The notes under the pieces: model-generated
The model's database searches: none
What the model was told of the DNA's origin: nothing
Seen by the model: only the letters and a program-made list of their open reading frames with translations
Source: Trinickia violacea
GTDB taxonomy: Bacteria > Pseudomonadota > Gammaproteobacteria > Burkholderiales > Burkholderiaceae
Reading direction: 5' to 3'
DNA length: 64,000 nt
NCBI RefSeq assembly: GCF_005280735.1
Contig: NZ_CP040078.1
Coordinates: forward strand, 2,666,001-2,730,000
Program-made: the position numbers and the translations under genes
Shown here: piece by piece, positions 10,265 to 18,768 of the stretch
Layout of the letters: every line of letters begins with the position of its first letter
Numbering within the stretch: the first letter of the stretch is position 1

Positions 10265-10339
10265 ATGCAATGGACGACGCCTAGCTACACCGACATCCGT
10301 CTTGGTTTCGAAATCACGATGTATGTCGCCACGCGTTAG
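10265..10339 (+). CDS. pqqA: PQQ precursor peptide PqqA
   Basis: The ribosomally made substrate for the cofactor pyrroloquinoline quinone. It is 24 residues long and starts MQWTTPSYTDIRLGFEITMY. The conserved E-x3-Y pair, Glu16 and Tyr20, is present; these two residues are crosslinked by PqqE and become the PQQ skeleton. The strong Shine-Dalgarno GGGAGGAAC ends five bases before the ATG. The gene heads pqqABCDE and is separated from pqqB by a 293-base gap containing a hairpin, as is common for this highly expressed peptide gene. Confidence 0.97.
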   Translation: MQWTTPSYTDIRLGFEITMYVATR

Positions 10340-10356
10340 CAGCGCGTGAGCTGTGA

Positions 10357-10376
10357 GGGGCGGCAAGCGCCGCCCC
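10357..10376 (+). terminator. hairpin after pqqA (attenuator-like)
   Basis: A perfect 8-bp stem (GGGGCGGC/GCCGCCCC) with a 4-base loop starts 18 bases after the pqqA stop. No T-run follows, so it is more likely a partial terminator or an mRNA-stabilising hairpin. Either would let pqqA be expressed above pqqBCDE. Confidence 0.55.
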
Positions 10377-10519
10377 GCTCTCGATCGCCGGCCGTCCCTC
10401 ATGCGACGAGCCAATCACCGCGGCGCCGGGTTGCGTTGCGCCCCGCACGGATAGGGTGGACCTACTCAGCGCATGCTGATGGTTGAACTCGATTTACGGA
10501 GCGCCCCCAGACCCGGCGC

Positions 10520-10605
10520 GTTGCGTCAGCGCCCCGACGGGGGCAATCCCCCAAGGGGACTTCCTTCGGGGCGGGAAATTTTGGGGCGGCCCGGCGATTT
10601 CCTTG
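10520..10605. repeat. GC-rich palindromic intergenic repeat (REP-like)
   Basis: Between pqqA and pqqB lies a run of alternating C and G blocks, including GGGGGCAATCCCCC (10539-10552). After it come AAGGGG, TTCGGGGCGGG and TTTTGGGGCGGCCCGG. It resembles short intergenic palindromes scattered in Burkholderiales genomes, but I found no second copy by eye in this window. It could fold in the mRNA upstream of pqqB. Confidence 0.45.
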
Positions 10606-10632
10606 AGAGGCGCGCATCCTGCGCGGTACTGC

Positions 10633-11553
10633 ATGAAGATCAAGGTCCTCGGCTCATCTGCGGGCGGCGGCTTTCCGCAATGGAACTGCAATTGCCGTAA
10701 CTGCGACGGCGTCCGGCGCGGCACGATCAACGCGGCTCGCCGCACGCAATCGTCGATCGCCGTCAGTGCGAACGGCGTCGACTGGCTTCTCGTCAACGCG
10801 TCACCCGACGTCCTCGCGCAGATCGCCGCCAATCCCGAACTGCAACCGGCTCGCCGCATCCGCGACACGGGCATTGCCGCGATCCTGACGGTCGATGCGC
10901 AAATCGATCACGTCACCGGTCTTTTGATGCTGCGCGAGCATGCCACGCCGCTCTCCCTCTATACGACCGACGCCGTCTGGGAAGACCTGTGCACGGGCTT
11001 TCCGATCGGCCCGCTGCTGTTCGATTACTGCGGCTTCGAGCGTCACGCGATCATCTTCGACGGCGGTCCGCTCCTGCTCGACGCGCTGCCCGGCGTGCAA
11101 ATCGACGCCGTGCCGCTCACCAGCAAGGCGCCGCCCTATTCGCCGCATCGCACGGCACCGCGCCTCGGCGACAACATCGGCCTCGTCTTTACGAATCGCG
11201 CATCGGGCAAGCGCGCGTTCTACGCACCGGGAATCGGCGTCATCGAGCCGCCGGTGCTGGACGCGATGCGAAGCGCGGACCTGCTGCTCGTCGACGGCAC
11301 GATGTGGACCGACGACGAGATGATCCGCCTCGGCATTTTGCAAAAGCGCGCGACCGAGATGGGCCATCTGCCGCAAAGCGGCCCGGGCGGCATGATCGAA
11401 GTGCTCGATTCGATCGAGCGCGCCGGCGTGCGCAAGGTGCTGGTCCATATCAACAACACGAACCCGATCCTCGTCGATGACGGTCCCGAGCGCCGGACGC
11501 TGTCGGAGCACGGGATCGAAGTCGGGTACGACGGCATGGCGTTCGATCTATGA
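10633..11553 (+). CDS. pqqB: PQQ biosynthesis protein PqqB
   Basis: A 306-residue metallo-beta-lactamase-fold protein of the PQQ pathway. Members of the family have been proposed to act as an oxygenase on the tyrosine-derived part of the precursor. The N-terminus MKIKVLGSSAGGGFPQWNC and following CNCRNCDGVR are diagnostic. Later DAQIDHVTGLLMLREH and a C-terminal VHINNTNPIL fit PqqB. The ATG at 10633 was chosen because the family always starts at MKIKVLG; the upstream in-frame extension lies in the repeat. Its stop overlaps the pqqC start by four bases (ATGA), implying translational coupling. Confidence 0.97.
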   Translation: MKIKVLGSSAGGGFPQWNCNCRNCDGVRRGTINAARRTQSSIAVSANGVDWLLVNASPDVLAQIAANPELQPARRIRDTGIAAILTVDAQIDHVTGLLMLREHATPLSLYTTDAVWEDLCTGFPIGPLLFDYCGFERHAIIFDGGPLLLDALPGVQIDAVPLTSKAPPYSPHRTAPRLGDNIGLVFTNRASGKRAFYAPGIGVIEPPVLDAMRSADLLLVDGTMWTDDEMIRLGILQKRATEMGHLPQSGPGGMIEVLDSIERAGVRKVLVHINNTNPILVDDGPERRTLSEHGIEVGYDGMAFDL

Positions 11554-12275
11554 GCGCCCAATCGGCACAATCCGCACAATCCGAAACGGCAAAGCCATGG
11601 ACGCGCGACGAATTCGAAGCGCAGTTGCGCGCCAAGGGCGCGGGGTATCACATCCACCATCCGTTCAACGTGAAGATGACCGCAGGCGGCTGCTCGCGCG
11701 AGCAGATTCGCGGGTGGGTCGCGAACCGCTATTACTATCAGATCAATCTCCCTCTCAAAGACGCAGCGATTCTGTCGAACTGTCCTGATCGCGAGACGCG
11801 CCGGCGCTGGGTGCAGCGCGTCCTCGATCACGACGGCCACGCCGGCGACGAAGGCGGCATCGCAGCATGGGAGCGCTTGGGCGATGCCGTCGGCCTGCCG
11901 CGCGACGAGCTGCGAACGCTAAAGCGCGTCGCGCCCGGCGTGCGCTTCGCCGTCGATGCGTACGTGAACTTCGCGCGCCGCGCGCCCTGGCAGGAAGCGG
12001 TGTGTTCGTCGCTGACCGAGATGTTCGCGCCGCAGATTCATCGCGACCGGCTCGCGACCTGGCCCGAGCACTATCCGTGGATCGACGCGGAGGGCCTCGC
12101 GTATTTCCGTTCGCGCGTGGCGCTCGCCGAGCGCGACGTCGAACATGGGCTCGAAGTGACGCTGAATCATTTCACGCGACGCGATCAACAGGAACGCGCA
12201 CTGGACATCCTGCAGTTCAAGCTCGACATTCTGTGGACGATGCTCGACGCGATCGAAAAGGCGTTTCCGATATGA
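11550..12275 (+). CDS. pqqC: PQQ synthase PqqC
   Basis: Catalyses the last step of PQQ formation, ring closure and an eight-electron oxidation of the intermediate, without a cofactor. The 241-residue length is normal. Family motifs include YHIHHPFNVKMTAGG, the helix with IRGWVANRYYYQINLP and the HDGHAGDEGG stretch. Its start overlaps pqqB and its stop overlaps pqqD, each by four bases. An Ala/Gln/Ser-rich N-terminal lead of about 15 residues precedes the conserved part. Confidence 0.97.
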   Translation: MSAQSAQSAQSETAKPWTRDEFEAQLRAKGAGYHIHHPFNVKMTAGGCSREQIRGWVANRYYYQINLPLKDAAILSNCPDRETRRRWVQRVLDHDGHAGDEGGIAAWERLGDAVGLPRDELRTLKRVAPGVRFAVDAYVNFARRAPWQEAVCSSLTEMFAPQIHRDRLATWPEHYPWIDAEGLAYFRSRVALAERDVEHGLEVTLNHFTRRDQQERALDILQFKLDILWTMLDAIEKAFPI

Positions 12276-12568
12276 ACGATGCCGCTCGCCCGCCGCAGGA
12301 AGCCGGCACCACGCGCCTCGCGATCAAGGCGCGGTTCCGCTTGCAATGGGAGCCGGCGCAGGACGCGTACGTGCTGCTCTATCCGGAAGGGATGGTGAAG
12401 CTGAATCAAAGCGCGGCGGAGATCTTGAAACGCTGCGACGGCACGCGCGATCTCGATACGCTGATCGCCGATCTCGAACACGCGTTCGATACGACCGGCA
12501 TCGGTGCGGAGGTCCGCGCGTTCGTCGCCGATGCGCTGACGCATGGATGGCTGGAGCGGCGCGCATGA
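12272..12568 (+). CDS. pqqD: PQQ peptide chaperone PqqD
   Basis: A 98-residue RiPP recognition element that binds PqqA and presents it to the radical SAM enzyme PqqE. The conserved core is visible: FRLQWEPAQDAYVLLYPEGMVKLNQSAAEILKRCDG, then an acidic helical half. ATGA overlaps join it to pqqC upstream and pqqE downstream, so the three are made together. Confidence 0.95.
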   Translation: MNDAARPPQEAGTTRLAIKARFRLQWEPAQDAYVLLYPEGMVKLNQSAAEILKRCDGTRDLDTLIADLEHAFDTTGIGAEVRAFVADALTHGWLERRA

Positions 12569-13761
12569 CAGGCACCCACGCCACGTCGACCGCAACGGCC
12601 AGCGAACACGCAACCGGCTCGAAGCCCGCCATCGCGCCGCCACTATGGCTGCTTGCGGAACTGACTTATCGTTGCCCATTGCATTGCGTGTTCTGCTACA
12701 ACCCGGTGGACTACACGGCACACCACCACGAGCTCGACACCGGCGAGTGGATCGACGTGCTCAGGCAAGCGCGCGCGCTCGGCGCCGCGCAACTGGGTTT
12801 TTCGGGCGGCGAACCGCTCCTGCGCGAGGACCTCGAAGTGCTCGTCGGCGAGGCGCGCGCTCTCGGCTTCTATACGAACCTGATCACGTCCGGCGTCGGA
12901 CTCTCTAACACGCGCCTTGGCGATTTGAAAGCGGCCGGGCTCGACCACATCCAATTGTCGTTCCAGGACTCGACGCAAGCGCTCAACGATTTCCTGAGCA
13001 GCACACGCACCTTCGATCTCAAGAAACGCACCGCCGCATCGATCAAGCAGCACGGCTTCCCGATGGTGATGAACTGCGTGCTCCACCGCTACAACCTCCC
13101 GCACGTCGCGAAGATCATCGACATGGCGCTCGCCATGGGCGCCGAATACCTCGAGCTGGCGAACACGCAGTATTACGGCTGGGCGCACGCCAACCGCGCG
13201 CATCTGCTGCCGACGCACGAGCAGGTCGCCGAGGCGGAGGCCGTGGTCGAACGCTATCGCAACACGATCGGCGACGCGTGCAAGATCTTCTTCGTCGTGC
13301 CCGACTACTTCGAGCGCCGCCCGAAACGCTGCATGAACGGCTGGGGCGCCGTGTTCCTTGGCATCGCGCCGGACGGCGTCGCGCTCCCCTGCCACGCGGC
13401 GCGCGGGCTGCCGGGGCTAGCGTTCCCGAACGTGAAATCGTCGTCGGTGCGCGAGATCTGGTACGACAGCGAGGCGTTCAACCGCTACCGCGGCCTCGAA
13501 TGGATGAAGGAACCGTGCCGCAGTTGCGACGAGAAAACGCGCGACCTCGGCGGATGCCGCTGCCAGGCGTACTGGCTGACGGGTGACGCGGCCAACGCGG
13601 ACCCCGTCTGCGACAAGTCGCCGAGGCATGGGGAAGTCGTCGAGGCGGTCCGTTTCGCGGCCACTGCGGGCGAGTCTCGCGAGCAGCCGATCCTGTTTCG
13701 CAACGACGCCAACTCCCGAACGCTCACGGCGGCATCGCCCGCTAAAGCCGCACGACAATAA
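12565..13761 (+). CDS. pqqE: PqqA peptide cyclase PqqE (radical SAM)
   Basis: Forms the carbon-carbon bond between Glu16 and Tyr20 of PqqA using S-adenosylmethionine and iron-sulfur clusters. The protein is about 398 residues. The radical SAM motif CX3CX2C is at Cys37, Cys41 and Cys44 (YRCPLHCVFCYN). Further cysteines in the C-terminal SPASM region (CMNG, PCHAARG, CRSCDEKTRDLGGCRCQ) bind auxiliary clusters. It is the last gene of the operon; no pqqF protease gene is present here. Confidence 0.97.
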   Translation: MTGTHATSTATASEHATGSKPAIAPPLWLLAELTYRCPLHCVFCYNPVDYTAHHHELDTGEWIDVLRQARALGAAQLGFSGGEPLLREDLEVLVGEARALGFYTNLITSGVGLSNTRLGDLKAAGLDHIQLSFQDSTQALNDFLSSTRTFDLKKRTAASIKQHGFPMVMNCVLHRYNLPHVAKIIDMALAMGAEYLELANTQYYGWAHANRAHLLPTHEQVAEAEAVVERYRNTIGDACKIFFVVPDYFERRPKRCMNGWGAVFLGIAPDGVALPCHAARGLPGLAFPNVKSSSVREIWYDSEAFNRYRGLEWMKEPCRSCDEKTRDLGGCRCQAYWLTGDAANADPVCDKSPRHGEVVEAVRFAATAGESREQPILFRNDANSRTLTAASPAKAARQ

Positions 13762-13888
13762 CCCGTGCAAGCCCAAGGGCCACCCGGGCGCGCGATGTTC
13801 GCTGCCGAACGATTTCCTGGCGGACCCGGCGCTCCAGCCGGGTTTGACGGGTTTGCGCCGGTCAATGAACAGTTCACGCTTCGGCGCA

Positions 13889-14668
13889 TTACCGCTGCGC
13901 GCTGAGCGGCCTTTCGAACGACGTCGCGCCCCACGCGGCGACGGTATCGCTGACCCACGCCGGATCGTCGTGCGGCAGATCGTGCCCGGCCCACGGATGC
14001 TCGATGAGCGTCGCCTGCCAGGCGGTCGCGAGCTTTCGCGAGCAAGCGGGGTCGACCAGTTGGTCTTCCCGCGACGACAGCACGAGCGTCGGGCAACGCG
14101 GCGCATGCGGCGCCGCCTGAAAGCGCGCGGCGGCCCAAAGCTGACGCAGCGCATTCGCGCGACTGACAGGCGCGCTGCGATAGATCTCAGTCCAGGCGGC
14201 CAAGTCCGCCTCGCGCGTGTCGTGCCGGTTGCAAGTGAGATTGTGAATCGCGGCTTCGGCGTCGCGCCGGTCGCGCCAGCGCCACGCCGCGCACAGCAAT
14301 TCCATCCATGCGCTCGGGCGCAGACGTTCAGTCGGCCCGGAAAAAGGCCGCATGCTCGTGTTGATGAGCGCGAGGCACTCGATGTCCTTCGGCGCGCGCT
14401 GCGCCCACGCCGCCGCGACCATCGCGCCGAGCGACATCGCCATCACGCGGTAAGGCGGCGTATAGCCGAGGCGGGCGACGTCGGCCTTCACGAAATCGAC
14501 CATCTCCGGCACGCTGGCCGGCGCTCGCACGCTCGAGTGAATGCCGTTGCCCGGCAAATCGGCGAGCACCACCTTGCCGTCGATGCCGCTCGCGACGAGC
14601 TTGTCGGGCAGCGCCGCCCAGTGGCGCGCTTCGCGGGTCAGGCCGCGCAGAAGAATCCAGGTCGTCAT
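13889..14668 (-). CDS. alpha/beta hydrolase
   Basis: A 259-residue single-domain hydrolase, probably cytoplasmic. It starts MTTWILLRGLTREARHW. The nucleophile elbow is probably MAMSLGAM (Ser in SxG context). The acid is near SSREDQLVDP, and the catalytic His is in the C-terminal PWAGHDLPHDDP. The ATG overlaps the stop of the upstream M14-type gene by four bases (14665-14668), so the two form a coupled pair. The substrate is unknown. The pair is convergent with pqqE, with 127 bases between them. Confidence 0.82.
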   Translation of the reverse strand: MTTWILLRGLTREARHWAALPDKLVASGIDGKVVLADLPGNGIHSSVRAPASVPEMVDFVKADVARLGYTPPYRVMAMSLGAMVAAAWAQRAPKDIECLALINTSMRPFSGPTERLRPSAWMELLCAAWRWRDRRDAEAAIHNLTCNRHDTREADLAAWTEIYRSAPVSRANALRQLWAAARFQAAPHAPRCPTLVLSSREDQLVDPACSRKLATAWQATLIEHPWAGHDLPHDDPAWVSDTVAAWGATSFERPLSAQR

Positions 14669-15705
14669 GCGCCGCGCGCCCGGTACCAGTGATCGGTGGC
14701 GCGCTGCAACAGCTGATGGCGCGCCGCCCCTTGCGGCAGCCAGCGCGGCGCAGCAAACGCGGCGCGGGCGAGGAAATCCAACAGATTCACGTGCCGGCGC
14801 AGCACGCGTTCCGTGCGATGCGCCTTGATCGGATTGAACATGCCTTCGCGTTTGAAGATCTGGAGGGGGTTCTTCTTGATCCACAGCCACGACCCGAGCT
14901 CGAGCGTCATCGGCAGGAAGATATTGGGCGGCTTCGTGCGGTCGTACGCGCAATCCCACAGGTCGCCGTGCGCGAGATATTGATGGCTTTGCGGCTCGAA
15001 CGCGTAGCCGTGGTGCGGGTGGGCGCATTCGAACATGGTCTTCAGCGCGAACATTTCCGGCAGGTGGGCCATGTGTCTTTTCGATTTCGCGTAGGGAAAC
15101 CAGATGCTGTCGCGAAAGCCGTAGCCCGAGTGGCAATCGAGCGCGAAGCTGAGCGGCCGCGACATCAATTCCTCTTCGACCACGCGCAACAGCGTCGCGG
15201 CCTCCACTTCCATCGGCGCGCCGTCCTTGCCGCGATACCACGGCAGCCACGGCCCGATGCGCTGGCCGCCGGCCAGAAACGGCACGCGCCCTTCGGCGTT
15301 CTGCGGCGCGTTGCGCATGAGGTCGACGCCGTTCGGGTTCGCGCGGGTCATCGCCCACATCCCGCCCGGATTCACGATCGGCATGAAGACGAGGCGGACC
15401 GACTGCAACTGGCTGTGCAGCAGTTCGTCCCATTCGAGCCGGTAAAGGAGCGAGCGCATGTAGTCGAGCAGCAATTGCGTGCCGATGCGCTCGAGGCCGT
15501 GAATGCCGCCGAAAAAGCCGATTGCCGGCGCCTGTGGATCGGTCGAGCCGATCGAGGCGACATAGACCGGAAAGGTCCGCCCTTGCGCCTGGGTTTCGCA
15601 GGCGACGCGCATCGAAAAACGCATCGCGCCCGCGTCGAGAATCGCCTTCAGGTCTTCGTATTCGGCGAAGGTCGTCTCGGGCACCTGAGTCAACACGGTC
15701 GTCAT
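14665..15705 (-). CDS. M14-type zinc carboxypeptidase-like protein
   Basis: A predicted metallopeptidase of about 346 residues. Zinc ligands fit His69 and Glu72 (GGIHGLERIG, HxxE) and His192 (ALDCHSGYG), the pattern of the M14/succinylglutamate-desuccinylase superfamily. The PIVNPGGMW stretch is also typical. No signal peptide is seen, so it is likely cytoplasmic and may act on small peptides or amide conjugates. The ATG at 15705 is preferred; an in-frame ATG 20 codons upstream is possible, and neither has a strong Shine-Dalgarno. Translationally coupled to the hydrolase downstream. Confidence 0.75.
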   Translation of the reverse strand: MTTVLTQVPETTFAEYEDLKAILDAGAMRFSMRVACETQAQGRTFPVYVASIGSTDPQAPAIGFFGGIHGLERIGTQLLLDYMRSLLYRLEWDELLHSQLQSVRLVFMPIVNPGGMWAMTRANPNGVDLMRNAPQNAEGRVPFLAGGQRIGPWLPWYRGKDGAPMEVEAATLLRVVEEELMSRPLSFALDCHSGYGFRDSIWFPYAKSKRHMAHLPEMFALKTMFECAHPHHGYAFEPQSHQYLAHGDLWDCAYDRTKPPNIFLPMTLELGSWLWIKKNPLQIFKREGMFNPIKAHRTERVLRRHVNLLDFLARAAFAAPRWLPQGAARHQLLQRATDHWYRARGA

Positions 15706-15925
15706 CGCGAAAGCCCGAGTCGATGGGAAAACCGGTGCCGCCGGCACCGCGTGGAATCTAAACAATATAGACAGTTTATTGTAGCAGCGGCCGTTCGTCG
15801 CACCTTCCTTTTAGGGATTGCGGCAACACTTTTATGGGACTTCGGCAAGACTTTGTGACATCGCCGAGACGACATCCAGGGGTCACATTCCGCTCGTCAG
15901 GATGACAATCTTCATAACATATAGT

Positions 15926-15935
15926 CGTCTAGACG
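15926..15935. promoter_or_regulatory. CGTCTAGACG palindrome, candidate PhnF operator upstream of phnC
   Basis: A perfect 10-bp palindrome sits 84 bases before phnC in the gap between the M14-type gene and phnCDE. The identical ten bases form the centre of a longer palindrome between phnF and phnG near 42.06 kb. A sequence shared only by the two phosphonate control regions is best read as the binding site of the GntR-type regulator PhnF. Confidence 0.65.
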
Positions 15936-16018
15936 TTGAGATACCTTCACCGAACCGTCATAGTCGATTCTTAGAATGCCCCATGACTTAACGCAGCGCA
16001 TCAGGCGCCGAGGAATTC

Positions 16019-16867
16019 ATGGACGCGATCCGCATCGAACGAATCAGCAAGACGTTCGCAAACGGCCGCAAGGCGCTCGACGAAATCGGCCTGCGGATCG
16101 AACCGGGAGAAATGGTCGCGCTGATCGGCGCGTCCGGCTCCGGCAAATCGACGCTCCTGCGCCACATCGCGGGCTTCACGCCCGCCGATCCGCAGCCGTC
16201 GCACATCGAGATTCTCGGCCGGCCGATTCAGCGCAACGGCCGCATCGCGCGCGAAGTGCGCAGCATCCGGCGCGATATCGGCGTCGTGTTCCAGCAGTTC
16301 AATCTCGTCAATCGCCTGTCGGTGCAGACCAACGTGCTGATCGGCGCGCTCGCTCGCATGCCGTTCTGGCGCCGTTTATCCGGCACGTTCTCGCGTGCGG
16401 AAAAACAGGGCTCGCTCGAAGCGCTCGCCGAAGTCGGCATCGCCGAGCATGCGCAGGAGCGCGCGGGCAATCTCTCCGGCGGCCAGCAACAGCGCGCAGC
16501 GCTCGCGCGGGCGCTCGTGCAGCGCGCGAAGATCATCCTCGCCGACGAACCCATCGCCTCGCTCGATCCGGAATCGGCACGGCGTGTGATGGACATGCTG
16601 CGTACGCTGAACCGCGAGCATCGGCTGACCGTGCTCGTCTCGCTGCACCAGATCGATATCGCGATGCGCTATTGCCCGCGCGCCATCGCGATGCGGCGCG
16701 GCAAGATCGTCTACGACGGGCCGTCGGCCGCGCTCACGCCCGAACTGCTGCACAGGCTGTATGGCGTCGACGCCGAAGCATTGCTCGTGCCGGACGCGAA
16801 AGCGGCGTCCGAAGGTACCCAAGAGGGCACCCATGAAGGCACCCCTCTCCGAATCGCCGTTTCATAA
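16019..16867 (+). CDS. phnC: phosphonate ABC transporter ATP-binding protein
   Basis: A 282-residue ATPase subunit that powers phosphonate import with PhnD and PhnE. Walker A is GASGSGKST near residue 40, the signature is LSGGQQQR near 155, and Walker B is IILADEP. The N-terminus DAIRIERISKTFANGRKALDEI is typical of PhnC. GAGG precedes the ATG by six bases. The C-terminal tail carries a degenerate G/T/E repeat. It is first in phnCDE, 29 bases before phnD, behind the CGTCTAGACG site. Confidence 0.95.
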   Translation: MDAIRIERISKTFANGRKALDEIGLRIEPGEMVALIGASGSGKSTLLRHIAGFTPADPQPSHIEILGRPIQRNGRIAREVRSIRRDIGVVFQQFNLVNRLSVQTNVLIGALARMPFWRRLSGTFSRAEKQGSLEALAEVGIAEHAQERAGNLSGGQQQRAALARALVQRAKIILADEPIASLDPESARRVMDMLRTLNREHRLTVLVSLHQIDIAMRYCPRAIAMRRGKIVYDGPSAALTPELLHRLYGVDAEALLVPDAKAASEGTQEGTHEGTPLRIAVS

Positions 16868-16896
16868 CAACTGTTCGTCCACCAGGAAGCTCCTCG

Positions 16897-17874
16897 ATGA
16901 AACTCTTTGGTCATTTGATCGCGGGCGCCGTCGCGCTCGCCTCGTTCACTTCGTTCGCCGCTCACGCCGAGGATTTGACCTTCGGCATCATCTCGACCGA
17001 TTCGTCGGCCGTGCTCTCGCAACGCTGGCAGCCGCTCATCGACGACCTCAACAAGCAAACCGGCTTGCACGTGAAGGCATTCTTCGCGACCGACTACGCC
17101 GGCATCATCGAAGGCATGCGCTTCAACAAAGTGCAGATCGGCTACTTCGGCAACGCGTCGGCGATCCAGGCGGTCGATCGTTCGAATGGCGAAGTATTCG
17201 CGAAAGTGAAGTACGTCAATGGCGAATCGGGCTACTACTCGCTGCTGATCACGAACGTGAAAAGCCGCTTCAAGACGCTCGACGACGTGTTCAAGAACAC
17301 CAAGGACGTCACGCTCGGCTTCGGCGACCCGAACTCGACCTCGGGCACGCTCGTGCCGGCGTACTACCTGTTCGCGAAGCACAACACGCCGGTGAACACG
17401 TCGTTCAAGGCCGTGCTGCCGTCGAGCCACGAAGCGAATCTGCTCGCCGTCGTGAACGACAAGATCGACATCGCGACGAACAACAGCGTCGAGCTCGGCA
17501 CACTGAAGACGCAGCATCCGGACAAATACGCGCAAGTGCGTGTGCTGTGGACGTCGCCGCAGATTCCGTCGGACCCGCTCGTCTGGCGCAAGGACCTGCC
17601 GCAAGCAACGAAAGACAAGCTGCGCAACTTCTTCGTGCACTACGGCAAGACCGATCCGCACGAGAAAGCGGTGATGGCGAACATCACGGGCTATAGCGGC
17701 TTCGACGCGTCGTCGGACGCGCAACTCGTGCCGATCCGCGAAATTGCGCTGTTCCAGCAGAGGGAGAAGATCGAGTCCGACACGCACCTGTCCGACGCCG
17801 ACAAGAAGACGCAGCTTGCGGCCCTCGAACAGCAGATGAACGCGCTCACGGCGTCCGCTGGCGCGAAGCAATGA
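16897..17874 (+). CDS. phnD: phosphonate ABC transporter substrate-binding protein
   Basis: A 325-residue periplasmic binding protein that captures phosphonates for PhnCE. It has a signal peptide (MKLFGHLIAGAVALASFTSFAAHAED). Family hallmarks follow: LTFGIISTDSSAVLSQRWQPLIDDLNKQ, GYFGNASAIQA, and the GDPNSTSGTLVPAYYLF ligand loop that resembles characterised PhnD proteins. AGGAAG lies upstream. The stop overlaps the phnE start by four bases. Confidence 0.95.
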   Translation: MKLFGHLIAGAVALASFTSFAAHAEDLTFGIISTDSSAVLSQRWQPLIDDLNKQTGLHVKAFFATDYAGIIEGMRFNKVQIGYFGNASAIQAVDRSNGEVFAKVKYVNGESGYYSLLITNVKSRFKTLDDVFKNTKDVTLGFGDPNSTSGTLVPAYYLFAKHNTPVNTSFKAVLPSSHEANLLAVVNDKIDIATNNSVELGTLKTQHPDKYAQVRVLWTSPQIPSDPLVWRKDLPQATKDKLRNFFVHYGKTDPHEKAVMANITGYSGFDASSDAQLVPIREIALFQQREKIESDTHLSDADKKTQLAALEQQMNALTASAGAKQ

Positions 17875-18734
17875 AAACTGCCGACCTTACCGGCCCGCGC
17901 GGCGACGCCGCGCGCCGCGAGGACGGCGCTCGGCAGTCGGCGCCGCGCGCGGCGCTGCCTGCCGGCGCCGCGGCGGCGGGCAAGCGCAGCTGGATGTCGA
18001 TGGCCGGCTGGATCGTGCTGTTCGCGCTCCTGGGCCTGTCGTGGAAAGGCGCGGACATGCGCCCGCTCGATCTCGTCAGCGACGCGTCCAACATGGGCGA
18101 CTTCGCACGCGGCTTCTTCCCGCCGGATTTCACCGATTGGCGCGTGTATGTGCAGCAGATGATCGTGACGCTCGATGTCGCCCTGTGGGGCACCGTGCTC
18201 GCGATCGCCTGCGCGGTGCCTTGCGGCTTGCTGTCGGCGCAGAACATGGCGCCGGCGTGGGTCGTGCAGCCGATGCGCCGCGCAATGGACGCGTGCCGCG
18301 CGATCAACGAGATGGTGTTCGCGATGGTGTTCATCGTCGCGGTCGGCCTTGGCCCGTTCGCGGGCGTGCTGGCGCTGTGGGTGCACACGACCGGCGTGCT
18401 CGCGAAGCTCTTCGCGGAAGCGGTCGAAACGATCGATCCGCGTCCCGCCGAGGGCGTGCGCGCGACGGGCGCGGGCAAGCTCGACGAGATCATTTACGGC
18501 GTACTGCCGCAGGTGTTTCCGCTGTGGATCTCGTACGCGCTCTACCGCTTCGAATCGAACGTGCGCTCAGCGATGGTGGTCGGGATGGTCGGCGCGGGCG
18601 GCATCGGCGTCGTGCTGTACGAGTCGATCCGCTCGTTCGAGTATCCGCAGACAGCGGCGGTCATGCTGATGGTGATTGTGGTGGTGACGCTGCTCGATCT
18701 GGCTTCGGCCTGGTTGCGGGAAAGGGTGATTTGA
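17871..18734 (+). CDS. phnE: phosphonate ABC transporter permease
   Basis: A 287-residue inner-membrane permease with about six hydrophobic segments. An Ala/Arg-rich cytoplasmic lead of about 40 residues comes before the first helix (GWIVLFALLGLSWKG). The EAA-type loop is seen as FAEAVETIDPRPAEGVRATGAG, which contacts PhnC. It is coupled to phnD by ATGA. No phnE2 follows; the operon ends 34 bases before the convergent ATPase gene. Confidence 0.94.
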   Translation: MKTADLTGPRGDAARREDGARQSAPRAALPAGAAAAGKRSWMSMAGWIVLFALLGLSWKGADMRPLDLVSDASNMGDFARGFFPPDFTDWRVYVQQMIVTLDVALWGTVLAIACAVPCGLLSAQNMAPAWVVQPMRRAMDACRAINEMVFAMVFIVAVGLGPFAGVLALWVHTTGVLAKLFAEAVETIDPRPAEGVRATGAGKLDEIIYGVLPQVFPLWISYALYRFESNVRSAMVVGMVGAGGIGVVLYESIRSFEYPQTAAVMLMVIVVVTLLDLASAWLRERVI

Positions 18735-18768
18735 GGGGGCCGCCACGGCATATGCAGCGGATTGCCGA

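Noticed and set aside
10169..10339. An upstream in-frame ATG giving a 56-residue PqqA
   Set aside because: The strong GGGAGGAAC site is directly before the ATG at 10265, and the 24-residue peptide is the usual PqqA length.
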